A stretch of DNA of 64,000 bases, from the NCBI GenBank assembly GCA_002387205.1, contig DGLA01000010.1, positions 248,438 through 312,437 on the forward strand, written 5' to 3'. The translations under genes and the position numbers were made by a program. Of the stretch, positions 9,527-17,569 are shown one piece after another. The stretch's first letter is position 1, and every line of letters starts with the position of its first letter. Source of the stretch: Stutzerimonas stutzeri (lineage in GTDB: Bacteria > Pseudomonadota > Gammaproteobacteria > Pseudomonadales > Pseudomonadaceae). The notes beneath the pieces are model-generated. The model ran no database searches. It worked only from the letters and a program-made list of their open reading frames with translations, and had not been told where the DNA came from.

Positions 9527-10495
9527 ATGAAAAAAGCACTCAGCGCCTCCCTCGTTTCCGCCCTTCTCGCCACTGCCGTCAGCGGCGCATTCGCTGCTGA
9601 AACCGAATGGCCCACTCGCCCGGTACAGGTCGTCGTCATCGCCAACGCTGGCGGCGACACCGACTTCAACGCCCGCACCATGGCCAAATACTTCACCAAG
9701 CTCACCGGCAAGGCGATGGTTATCACCAACGTCGCGGGTGGTGGTGGCACGCTGGCGGCCGAGCAGGTCAAGCAGGCCGATCCGGACGGCAACACTATCC
9801 TTTTCACACATACCGGACAGATGATCGTCAATGAGGTAGCCGGCCTGACCGAAGACAGCCTGGACGCCTTCGACATCTGCTGCATCGCGGGTGTGGACAA
9901 AGGCACTGTATTCGTCGCCTCGAAGAGCTCAGGCCTGAAGTCTCTTGAAGACCTGATCTCCAAATCAAAGGCCGAGCCGAGCAGCGTTACCTACGGCACC
10001 GAGATGGGCAGCTACTCCCACCTGCAGGGCCTGATGTTCGAAGGCCTGACCGACACCAAGCTGAAAATGGTCGACGCTGGCACAGTCTCCGAGAAAGTCG
10101 TCGCCCTGCTGGGTGACCGTATCGACCTGGCCGCCATCAGCTACGGCTCGGTGCAGGACTATGTGACTAGCGGCGAGATGGTTGCCCTGGGCCAGCCCAA
10201 CGAAGAGCGCAATCCGTTGCTCGGTGACGTGCCGACGTTCAAGGAGCAAGGCGTCGACTTCGTCATGGAGAAGCCCTACATCGTGGCGTTCCCGGACGGC
10301 ACCGATCCGGCGATCATCGAGAAGATGTCTGGCATCGTGAAGCAGATCACCGAGATGCCTGAATACGAGGAAGAACTGCGCAAGACCTTCAAGCAGCCTG
10401 TCAGCTATTTCGACACCAACCAGTCGGTTGACCGCCTGAAGAACACGCGTGAGCAGTTCATGCAGTACAAGGACGAACTGCGTCAGAGCAAGTAA
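9527..10495 (+). CDS. Tripartite tricarboxylate transporter substrate-binding protein (TctC/Bug family)
   Basis: The 322-residue protein starts at 9527 with a Sec signal peptide (MKKALSASLVSALLATAVSG, cleavage after AFA about residue 23) and continues WPTRPVQVVVIANAGGDTDFNARTMAKYFTK, the usual opening of Bug solute receptors. These periplasmic proteins bind organic acids through main-chain contacts and deliver them to TctAB. It begins 49 nt after the glucarate dehydratase paralogue and is followed by tctB- and tctA-like genes. Aldarate as the ligand is inferred from context; the family also binds tricarboxylates and other carboxylates. Confidence 0.88.
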   Translation: MKKALSASLVSALLATAVSGAFAAETEWPTRPVQVVVIANAGGDTDFNARTMAKYFTKLTGKAMVITNVAGGGGTLAAEQVKQADPDGNTILFTHTGQMIVNEVAGLTEDSLDAFDICCIAGVDKGTVFVASKSSGLKSLEDLISKSKAEPSSVTYGTEMGSYSHLQGLMFEGLTDTKLKMVDAGTVSEKVVALLGDRIDLAAISYGSVQDYVTSGEMVALGQPNEERNPLLGDVPTFKEQGVDFVMEKPYIVAFPDGTDPAIIEKMSGIVKQITEMPEYEEELRKTFKQPVSYFDTNQSVDRLKNTREQFMQYKDELRQSK

Positions 10496-10564
10496 CGCCC
10501 GCGCCACGATGCCGGGTGTAGCCGCTGCGCCCGGCAGCCTTTCCTCTGAATCGAGAGCTGTCCC

Positions 10565-11053
10565 ATGGATACCTACAAGAGAAAGGAGTTACTGGTTGGA
10601 GCCCTGATGCTGGGTGCCGGCCTGTTCTACCTGTTCCTGACGATCAATCTTCCGCGCAAAGGTTTTATCGACGCTTCCACCGTGCCCTACGTGCTATCCG
10701 TTGGGCTGTGCCTGCTCGGCGTTCTGCAGCTGTTGGCGGCGACCAAGGCGACCCAGCCACCAACCGATGCCGATGCGGACGCCGACCCGTCTGCTGCAAC
10801 GCCACCGGACTATCCCACCGTGCTAAAGACGCTCGGATTGATCGCGGTCTATGTTGCCCTGCTGCAAAAGGTCGGTTTCCCGATCATGACCGTGCTCTAT
10901 CTGTATGCGCAGTTTCTCGTCATCACGCCCCGTGAGCAGAAGGTCAACCACATCAGCTACATCATCATCGCCGTCGTGACCTCTGCGGCCATCTTTTACC
11001 TCTTCCGGCAGGGCTTCGATCTGATGCTCCCAACCGGCTTTCTGAAAATCTAG
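10565..11053 (+). CDS. Tripartite tricarboxylate transporter small membrane subunit (TctB family)
   Basis: The 162-residue protein has four predicted membrane segments (about residues 10-28, 40-58, 88-108 and 134-152) with a hydrophilic, Asp/Ala/Pro-rich loop near 62-80. That is the size and layout of TctB small subunits, which are poorly conserved in sequence. Assignment rests largely on its place, 69 nt after the binding protein and 9 nt before the large permease. It would support the inner-membrane TctA channel. Confidence 0.82.
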   Translation: MDTYKRKELLVGALMLGAGLFYLFLTINLPRKGFIDASTVPYVLSVGLCLLGVLQLLAATKATQPPTDADADADPSAATPPDYPTVLKTLGLIAVYVALLQKVGFPIMTVLYLYAQFLVITPREQKVNHISYIIIAVVTSAAIFYLFRQGFDLMLPTGFLKI

Positions 11054-11062
11054 GAGACGGCC

Positions 11063-12583
11063 ATGTTCGAATTACTGCAGGCCGGCTTTGGCGCGGTTTT
11101 CTCGCCGTACATCTTCATTCTGATCACGCTTGGCGTTGCCGTTGGCATCGTCTTCGGTGCGGTTCCCGGGCTTTCGGCGACAATGGCGATCGCCCTGTGC
11201 TTGCCGCTGACCTACACCATGGGGCCGGCAGCGGGTCTGTCACTGTTGGTGGCGCTGTTTATCGGCGCAACCTCCGGCGGCCTGATTTCAGCCATCCTGC
11301 TGAAGATTCCCGGCACGCCCGCCTCCATCGCCACGACCTTCGATGGCGGTCCGATGATGGAAAAAGGCGAAGGTTTGAAGGCGCTGGGCGTCGGTGTGGT
11401 GTTTTCGTTTCTAGGCACCATCTTCAGCATCGTTGCGCTGATGTCCATTGCGCCGTCGCTGGCCAAGATTGCCTTGCGCTTCGGGCCCCATGAATATTTC
11501 TCCATCGCAATTTTCTCGCTGACGCTGATCGCCACGCTGTCCACCGGCTCGCTGCTCAAAGGCATCTACGCTGGCACGCTTGGCTTCGCGTTTTCCACGG
11601 TGGGCATCGCCCCGGTCGATGCCATCCGCCGCTTCACATTCGATTCGCCGAACCTCAACGGCGGTTTTGCCATGCTGACGGTGATGATCGGCATGTTTGC
11701 CGTGGCGGAAGTGATCAAGATCGCCGAGACCGGCAGAGCGGCACACAAAAGCAAGATCGCCTCGGTGAGCATGAAGGGCGTGAAAGGCTTTGGTTTCTCC
11801 CTGAAGGAATTCTTCGGGCAGATTCCCAACGCGTTTCGCTCTGGACTGATCGGTATCGGGATCGGCATCTTGCCGGGCATCGGTGCGGGCACCTCGAACA
11901 TCGTGTCCTACATCATCGCGAAGAAGCGTTCCAAGCATCCCGAGCAGTTCGGCAAAGGGGCCGTCGAAGGTGTCGTCGCCAGTGAAACCGCCAACAACGC
12001 CGGCATCGGCAGCGCCATGATCCCGCTGATGACGCTCGGCATCCCAGGCGACACCGTGACCGCGATTCTCCTCGGCGGCTTCATGATTCATGGCATCCAG
12101 CCTGGCCCGCTGCTGTTCATCAGCCAGGGTGCGTTGGTGTACACCATCTTCGCCGCGCTGATTCTCGCCTCGGTGATGATGCTGGTTCTGGAGTTCTACG
12201 GCCTGCGCATCTTCATCAAGCTGCTGGCGGTGCCCAAGCACATCCTGCTGCCGATCATCCTGGTGCTGTGCGTGGTCGGTGCCTTCGGTCTGAGCAGCCG
12301 GGTGTTCGACGTCTGGACGATCTTGCTGTTCGGCCTGATTGGCTATGGCTTCGTCAAAGGCGGAATGCCGGCAGCGCCGTTCATCATCGGCTTCATCCTC
12401 GGTCCCATGGCTGAAACCAATCTGCGGCGTGGCTTGATGTTGTCTGACGGCAACTTCATGGGCTTTCTCAGCAATCCCATTTCTGCAGTGTTCCTGTTCC
12501 TGGCGCTGGCGTCGGTGGCCTGGCACCTGTTCAGTGCGCTGCGTAGCCGAAAAGCGACTGCAGCCAGGCTGCAGGAAACCTGA
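11063..12583 (+). CDS. Tripartite tricarboxylate transporter large permease (TctA family)
   Basis: The 506-residue, highly hydrophobic protein has about 11-12 membrane segments and the family motifs GAVPGLSATMAIALCLPLTY near residues 33-52 and GILPGIGAGTSN near 272-283, an inverted-repeat pair typical of TctA. It forms the inner-membrane, ion-driven channel that takes substrate from the TctC partner. It ends the plus-strand unit that starts at the second glucarate dehydratase; a hairpin terminator follows within 45 nt. Confidence 0.92.
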   Translation: MFELLQAGFGAVFSPYIFILITLGVAVGIVFGAVPGLSATMAIALCLPLTYTMGPAAGLSLLVALFIGATSGGLISAILLKIPGTPASIATTFDGGPMMEKGEGLKALGVGVVFSFLGTIFSIVALMSIAPSLAKIALRFGPHEYFSIAIFSLTLIATLSTGSLLKGIYAGTLGFAFSTVGIAPVDAIRRFTFDSPNLNGGFAMLTVMIGMFAVAEVIKIAETGRAAHKSKIASVSMKGVKGFGFSLKEFFGQIPNAFRSGLIGIGIGILPGIGAGTSNIVSYIIAKKRSKHPEQFGKGAVEGVVASETANNAGIGSAMIPLMTLGIPGDTVTAILLGGFMIHGIQPGPLLFISQGALVYTIFAALILASVMMLVLEFYGLRIFIKLLAVPKHILLPIILVLCVVGAFGLSSRVFDVWTILLFGLIGYGFVKGGMPAAPFIIGFILGPMAETNLRRGLMLSDGNFMGFLSNPISAVFLFLALASVAWHLFSALRSRKATAARLQET

Positions 12584-12625
12584 GTCGGATGTGCCCAGTG
12601 GGATGAGGCTAGCTTAGCGATACGA

Positions 12626-12652
12626 ACCGCGCCTGAGGGCGCGGTCTTTCGT
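12626..12652 (+). terminator. Rho-independent terminator after tctA-like gene
   Basis: ACCGCGCC-TGAG-GGCGCGGT forms a perfect 8-bp stem with a 4-nt loop at 12626-12645, followed by CTTTCGTT. It lies between the converging tctA-like and talarate dehydratase genes and could serve the plus strand best. Confidence 0.75.
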
Positions 12653-13792
12653 TCAGGCGCGCTTGCCGAACTCCACCTGGGCTTGCGTCCAGCCCGCTAT
12701 CTGGTCGCTCAGGCTCAGCCCCAAGCCGGGTTGGTCCGGAACAATCATCTGCCCGTCGCGTATCTCCAGGCGCTCATTGAAGGCAGGCTCCAGCCATTCA
12801 AAGTGCTCCACCCAGGTTTGGTGCTCATAGGCAGCCGCCAGATGCAGGTGAATTTCCATGACGAAGTGGGGGGCCATGATCATACCGCGCTGTTCTGCGG
12901 CATGCGCCACCTTGAGAAACGGTGTGATGCCGCCCAGGCGCGGGGCGTCGTGCATGATCACGTCCACGGCACCCGTGTCGACATAACTCAGGGCTTCGGT
13001 GGCGCTGGTGAGCATCTCGCCCGAACCGATGGGCGTGTCCAGCTGGGCTGCCAGCGCGGCGTGACCGGTCATGTCGTGCGCGTCCAGCGGCTCCTCGATC
13101 CACTCCAGCTGGTACTGCTCAAGCTCTCGCCCCATGCGCAGTGCAGTGATGCGGTCCCATTGCTGGTTAACGTCAACCATCAGCGGCACGTCATCGCCCA
13201 GATGCTTGCGCAAGGCCTCGACGCGCTTGAGATCCAGACGCCGGTCAGGCTGGCCCACCTTTATCTTTATCCCGCCGATCCCGTGCTCGAGGGACTGTGT
13301 GGCCTTGTCGAGGACTTCCTCGATCGATGCCTGCAAGTAACCGCCCGAGGTGTTGTAGCAAGGCACGGCGCTGCGATGCGCCCCCAGCAATTTGGACAAC
13401 GGCAAGGCGGCACGTCGGGCCTTGAGGTCCCAGAGTGCTGTGTCGATTGCAGCAATTGCCTGTGCTGCAACCCCGCCGCGCCCTACCGATGCGCCGGCCC
13501 AGATCATCTTGCTCCAGAGCCTGGCGATATCGTTGGGATCTTCACCGATCAAAAGCGGTGCGATCTCCTGCGCATGGGCATACTGAGCAGGCCCACCAGT
13601 GCGCAGGCTGTAGCTGAAACCAAGACCGGCATGCCCCTGCCCGGATTCGATCTCGGCAAACAAGAGCTGGACTCCATTCAGCGGCTTCTGCCGACCGGTC
13701 AGTACCTTCGCATCGCTGACCGTGCTGCGAAGCGGCAGGTTGACTGTCCGGAGCCTTATCCAGCAGATGTGATCATTCGCTTGCCTGGTCAT
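12653..13792 (-). CDS. L-talarate/galactarate dehydratase-like enolase-superfamily enzyme
   Basis: The 379-residue mandelate racemase/muconate-lactonizing-type protein has GIKIKVG (KxK catalytic lysines, about residues 164-170), LMVDVNQQWD (first metal Asp), WIEEPLDAHD (second metal Glu), SGEMLTS (third metal Glu) and APHFVMEIHLHLAAAYE with the catalytic His near the C-terminus. The last block with VEHFEWL resembles the talarate/galactarate dehydratases of enterobacteria. It would give 5-keto-4-deoxyglucarate from galactarate or talarate, overlapping garD in function. It stands alone on the minus strand with an operator-like motif 44 nt upstream. Another acid-sugar dehydratase specificity cannot be excluded. 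Confidence 0.82.
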   Translation of the reverse strand: MTRQANDHICWIRLRTVNLPLRSTVSDAKVLTGRQKPLNGVQLLFAEIESGQGHAGLGFSYSLRTGGPAQYAHAQEIAPLLIGEDPNDIARLWSKMIWAGASVGRGGVAAQAIAAIDTALWDLKARRAALPLSKLLGAHRSAVPCYNTSGGYLQASIEEVLDKATQSLEHGIGGIKIKVGQPDRRLDLKRVEALRKHLGDDVPLMVDVNQQWDRITALRMGRELEQYQLEWIEEPLDAHDMTGHAALAAQLDTPIGSGEMLTSATEALSYVDTGAVDVIMHDAPRLGGITPFLKVAHAAEQRGMIMAPHFVMEIHLHLAAAYEHQTWVEHFEWLEPAFNERLEIRDGQMIVPDQPGLGLSLSDQIAGWTQAQVEFGKRA

Positions 13793-13835
13793 TGTTCGCC
13801 TCGTGTCCTGGTCAACTCGTATGCCGCCGATTCAT

Positions 13836-13848
13836 GTCATCATACAAC
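13836..13848 (+). promoter_or_regulatory. Putative GntR-family operator in front of talarate/galactarate dehydratase gene
   Basis: GTCATCATACAAC fits the GTYAT-NNN-ACAAC consensus seen at five places in this island. It is 44 bp upstream of the minus-strand ATG at 13792. Confidence 0.6.
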
Positions 13849-14065
13849 CACAGGTGGTCTGGCAGTCATGTCGGACGGATCAGGCTATTGCCTTGATACT
13901 CGACTTTAGTGGTATGTGAATAGCGCCTGACGCTAGATACCGTCGAGGTCCGAGAGCTGGTTAGGCTCTGGAACCATAAATCTACGGGGATTTAGCGTCA
14001 GCATAGGGCTATGGACACGCGTCGAGTGGTCGGGTCCTGCAATACGAAGAAGATCACCCCACGGG

Positions 14066-14116
14066 TTGACAAAATTGCAACCCGGCGGAAATAATCAATC
14101 CAAGTCATCTGACAAC
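14066..14116 (+). promoter_or_regulatory. Putative promoter with operator for udh-lactonase-TRAP operon
   Basis: TTGACA at 14066-14071 is a perfect -35 hexamer, and AATAAT at 14090-14095 a near-perfect -10 with 18-bp spacing. Transcription would start near 14102. GTCATCTGACAAC at 14104-14116 would then lie directly on the start, within the wider inverted repeat GTCATC-N8-GATGAC. This favours repression relieved by an inducer. The rest of the gap from 13849 to 14065 shows no gene. Confidence 0.65.
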
Positions 14117-14154
14117 CGATGACACTAAGAATAACAAGCGACGGGCAGACCACA

Positions 14155-14979
14155 ATGACAAGCACGACAACCACTCCCACACCCTTCAATCGCCTCCTGC
14201 TGACAGGCGCGGCAGGAGGATTGGGCAAGGTGTTACGCGAAACGCTTCGCCCCTATGCCAAGATTATCCGCCTCTCCGACATTGCTCCCATGGAGCCCGC
14301 TGTCGGAGAACATGAAGAAGTCATACCCTGCGATCTCTCTGACAAAGCAGCCGTGCATAAGCTCTGTGAAGGCGTCGATGCCATCGCCCACTTTGGCGGC
14401 GTGTCGGTGGAGCGTTCCTTCGAAGAGATCCTAGAAGCCAATATCAAGGGCGTTTTTCACATTTACGAAGCGGCACGCAGGCACGGCATCAAGCGTGTGA
14501 TCTTTGCCAGCTCCAACCATGTCATTGGTTTCCACAAGCAAACCGAGAAGCTTGATGCCAGTGCTCCCCGCCGTCCGGACAGCTACTACGGTTTGTCCAA
14601 GTCCTACGGCGAAGACGTCGCCAGCTTCTACTTCGACCGCTACGGCATCGAAACCGTCAGCATCCGCATCGGCTCCTCGTTCCCCGAGCCGCTCAACCGC
14701 CGGATGATGGCCACCTATCTCAGCTACCGCGACCTGACGAACCTGATCGAGCGTTCGCTGTTCACTCCGGATGTAGGTCACACCGTCGTCTATGGCGCGT
14801 CGGCTAACCGTGACGGCTGGTGGGATAACCACATGGCTGCGCACCTGGGCTTCGAGCCGCAGGACACCTCCGAAGTGTTCCGCGAGAAAATTGAACTGCA
14901 GCCACCTTATGCATCCGATGACCCGGCCCTGATCTACCAGGGGGGCGCCTTCTGCGAGGCAGGTCCGTTCGACGACTGA
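14155..14979 (+). CDS. udh: Uronate dehydrogenase
   Basis: The 274-residue short-chain dehydrogenase/reductase has the extended-SDR glycine motif TGAAGGLG near residues 16-23 and the catalytic YGLSK near 135-139, with FASSNHVIGF placing the catalytic Ser. It closely follows characterised Pseudomonas uronate dehydrogenases, from FNRLLLTGAAGGLGKVLRETL to the C-terminal YQGGAF. It oxidises glucuronate or galacturonate with NAD+ to the aldaro-lactone, which the next gene would hydrolyse. I prefer ATG 14155 (MTSTTTTPTPFNR) by family length; ATG 14119 is possible but falls inside the putative leader. Confidence 0.93.
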   Translation: MTSTTTTPTPFNRLLLTGAAGGLGKVLRETLRPYAKIIRLSDIAPMEPAVGEHEEVIPCDLSDKAAVHKLCEGVDAIAHFGGVSVERSFEEILEANIKGVFHIYEAARRHGIKRVIFASSNHVIGFHKQTEKLDASAPRRPDSYYGLSKSYGEDVASFYFDRYGIETVSIRIGSSFPEPLNRRMMATYLSYRDLTNLIERSLFTPDVGHTVVYGASANRDGWWDNHMAAHLGFEPQDTSEVFREKIELQPPYASDDPALIYQGGAFCEAGPFDD

Positions 14980-15019
14980 TGCTCTCCGCCACGCCGCGAA
15001 AAACAACAAGAGAATCGCC

Positions 15020-15919
15020 ATGGCAACAAAAGCAGAACTGATAGTCGATGCACGAAACGCTACCGGAGAAAGCCCCGTCTGGGTGGCCTCCGAGCAGGCG
15101 CTGTATTGGGTCGACATCCCTAACCGCCAGCTGCTCCGCTGGAAGGCGTCGGACGCCTCGGTGACGCGCTGGACGGGCGAACAGATGATCGCCTGCATCG
15201 CTCGCCGCGAGGGTGACTCCGATCGTTGGGTTGCAGGCATGGAGGACGGCATCTTCGATATCGTCCCGCAGGATGACGGAACGCTCAGCGCTACCCGTCT
15301 GTCCAGCGTCCAGCATGGTCACGGCGGCATGCGCTTCAACGACGGCCGCTGCGACCGTCAGGGCCGCTTCTGGGCTGGCACCATGGTCATGGATATGGCT
15401 GCAGGTATCTCAGCAGGCGCGCTGTACCGGCAAGATGGCGCTGCCAGTACCGATACCCTCACCGCCCTGCTTAGCGACTTCATCGTGCCTAACGGCCTGG
15501 GTTTCAGCCCGGACGGCCGCACCATGTACCTCTCCGACTCGCACCCCAGCGTTCAAAGCATCTGGGCCTTCGACTACGACATCGACAGTGGTACGCCCAG
15601 TAACCGGCGCCTGTTCGTCGACATGCACCAGCATCCTGGCCGCCCCGATGGCGCAGCGGTGGATGTCGATGGCTGCTATTGGATCTGCGGTAACGATGCC
15701 GGCCTGGTGCACCGTTTCACGCCCGACGGCCGCCTCGATCGTTCCCTGGAGGTCCCGGTTAAGAAACCAGCCATGTGCGCCTTTGGTGGGCCTGGCCTGG
15801 ACACCTTGTTCGTAACCTCCATTCGCCCTGGCGGTGATCTCTCCGAACAGCCATTGGCTGGCGGTGTGTTTGCCCTGCAGGCCGGCGTTGCCGGACTGGA
15901 GGAACCCCGCTTCCGATAA
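15020..15919 (+). CDS. SMP-30/gluconolactonase-family aldarolactonase (UxuL-like)
   Basis: The 299-residue six-bladed propeller protein has the SMP-30 signature: GESPVW at the N-terminus with the metal Glu, HGHGGMRFNDGRCDRQGRFW near residues 99-118, NGLGFSPDGRTMY near 161-173 and GRPDGAAVDVDG near 210-221. No signal peptide is present. Such lactonases open sugar-acid lactones; directly behind udh the expected substrate is galactaro- or glucaro-1,5-lactone, as described for UxuL-type enzymes in proteobacterial hexuronate pathways. It is 40 nt after udh and 85 nt before the TRAP binding protein. Confidence 0.88.
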   Translation: MATKAELIVDARNATGESPVWVASEQALYWVDIPNRQLLRWKASDASVTRWTGEQMIACIARREGDSDRWVAGMEDGIFDIVPQDDGTLSATRLSSVQHGHGGMRFNDGRCDRQGRFWAGTMVMDMAAGISAGALYRQDGAASTDTLTALLSDFIVPNGLGFSPDGRTMYLSDSHPSVQSIWAFDYDIDSGTPSNRRLFVDMHQHPGRPDGAAVDVDGCYWICGNDAGLVHRFTPDGRLDRSLEVPVKKPAMCAFGGPGLDTLFVTSIRPGGDLSEQPLAGGVFALQAGVAGLEEPRFR

Positions 15920-16004
15920 TGCTTCACCCCAAGGACAGGGCTCGCAGTGGCCCGGTCTACACGCTCGCGACGCTGCATACCACAACAACAAGACGGAGAT
16001 TCAC

Positions 16005-16979
16005 ATGAACTTCAAACGCAAGCTGCTCATCGCTGCACTTCCCCTCGCCTTCTGCCTGTCCAGCTCGGTTTATGCCGAAATGACCCTGAAGATCGCTGAG
16101 ATTCACCCGGCCGGCTATCCGACCGTCGTGGCTCAGGAAAACATGGGCAAGAAGATCGAAGAAGCCACCAATGGCGAGCTCAAGTTCCGCATGTTCTCAG
16201 GCGGCGTGTTGGGCTCAGAGAAAGAGGTGGTCGAGCAGGTCCAGATTGGCGCTGTGCAGATGACCCGCGTCAGCCTCGGTACCCTCGGCCCGGTCGTACC
16301 GGACGTCAACGCATTCAACATGCCTTTCGTGTTCCGTGACCATGCGCACATGCGCAAGGTCATCGACGGGGAGATCGGCCAGGAGATCCTCGACAAGATC
16401 ACCAACTCCGAATTCAACATGGTCGGTCTGGCCTGGATGGATGGCGGCGTTCGTAACCTTTACACCAAGGAGCCGGTTCGCAACCTCGAAGACCTCAAGG
16501 GCATGAAGATTCGCGTCATGGGCAACCCGCTGTTCATCGATACCCTGAACGCCATGGGCGCACAGGGTGTGGCGATGAACACCGGTGAGATCTTCAGCGC
16601 CCTGCAAACCGGTGTTGTCGATGGTGCCGAAAACAACCCCCCGACCATGCTTGAGCACAACCACTTCCGTGCCGCGAAGAACTACTCGCTGACCGGTCAC
16701 CTGATTCTTCCAGAGCCGATCGTTATTTCGAAGACGACCTGGAACAAGCTCACCCCAGAGCAACAGGAGATCGTCAAGAAGTACGCCAAGGAAGCCCAGA
16801 TGGAAGAGCGCAAGCTGTGGGACGAGAAGACCGCCAGCAGCGAAGCCAAGCTCAAGGAAGAAGGCGTCACCTTCATCGAAGTGGACAAGAAGCCCTTCTA
16901 CGATGCGACCGCTCCGGTTCGTGAAAAGTACGGCGCTCCCTATGCCGAGCTGATTCAGCGCATCGAAGCCGTCCAGTAA
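16005..16979 (+). CDS. TRAP transporter solute-binding protein (DctP family)
   Basis: The 324-residue protein starts at the ATG 16005, 6 nt after CGGAG, and opens with a Sec signal (MNFKRKLLIAALPLAFCLSS, cleavage after VYA near residue 25). The mature protein shows DctP family features: LKIAEIHPAGYP, GGVLGSEKEVVEQVQIG, PFVFRD, and LKGMKIRVMGNP with the conserved Arg that binds the substrate carboxylate. It is the periplasmic receptor for the DctQM membrane proteins that follow. Uronate, especially galacturonate or glucuronate, is the likely ligand by context with udh. Confidence 0.92.
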   Translation: MNFKRKLLIAALPLAFCLSSSVYAEMTLKIAEIHPAGYPTVVAQENMGKKIEEATNGELKFRMFSGGVLGSEKEVVEQVQIGAVQMTRVSLGTLGPVVPDVNAFNMPFVFRDHAHMRKVIDGEIGQEILDKITNSEFNMVGLAWMDGGVRNLYTKEPVRNLEDLKGMKIRVMGNPLFIDTLNAMGAQGVAMNTGEIFSALQTGVVDGAENNPPTMLEHNHFRAAKNYSLTGHLILPEPIVISKTTWNKLTPEQQEIVKKYAKEAQMEERKLWDEKTASSEAKLKEEGVTFIEVDKKPFYDATAPVREKYGAPYAELIQRIEAVQ

Positions 16980-17041
16980 ATCGCTCCCTCTGAAAAACCT
17001 CGCGGCGACGGCTCTCGTCGCCGCGCTTGTGGTGAAGTCTG

Positions 17042-17569
17042 ATGAAAAACACGCTGCTGCGCGTCAATGACGCGATCTACAAGACCTGTATATGGGTCGC
17101 GGGGCTGGCCATCGTGGTCATGTCCATGATCATCCCCTGGGGGATCTTCGCGCGCTACGTGCTGGGCACCGGAGCCGGTTGGCCAGAACCCGTGGCTATC
17201 CTGCTGATGGTTATCTTTACTTTTCTTGGCGCTGCGGCGAGCTATCGCGCCGGGGCGCATATGGCGGTGACTATGTTCACCGACCGTCTTCCGCAGTTCC
17301 TGCATCGCCACGTGGAGCTGCTGGTCCAGCTATTGATGGGCACCATCTGCCTGTTCATGACCATCTGGGGCATCAAGTTGTGCATCGCGACCTGGAACCA
17401 GTTCATGAGCACCCTGCCGACCCTTCGCGTAGGCATCACCTATTCCCCGATTCCTATCGGCGGAGCAATCACGCTGCTGTTCGTACTCGAACGCCTCGTT
17501 TTTGGCGATCAAAGCCATCGTCGTGCGGTCGATTACGAGCTGGTCGAAGACAGCAAGGAGGCCGTGTAA
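17042..17569 (+). CDS. TRAP transporter small permease (DctQ family)
   Basis: The 175-residue protein has four membrane helices (about residues 15-37, 48-70, 92-112 and 130-150), the usual DctQ layout, with WPEPVAILLMVIFTFLGAA in the second helix region. Its last codons contain AAGGAGG, which serves as ribosome-binding site for dctM; dctM starts on the next base after this stop. It pairs with DctM in the inner membrane. Confidence 0.9.
   Translation: MKNTLLRVNDAIYKTCIWVAGLAIVVMSMIIPWGIFARYVLGTGAGWPEPVAILLMVIFTFLGAAASYRAGAHMAVTMFTDRLPQFLHRHVELLVQLLMGTICLFMTIWGIKLCIATWNQFMSTLPTLRVGITYSPIPIGGAITLLFVLERLVFGDQSHRRAVDYELVEDSKEAV

Noticed and set aside
11411..12526. Minus-strand open frame of 371 codons opposite tctA
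   Set aside because: The translation is His/Asp/Arg-rich low-complexity sequence, the usual mirror of a hydrophobic membrane-protein gene.
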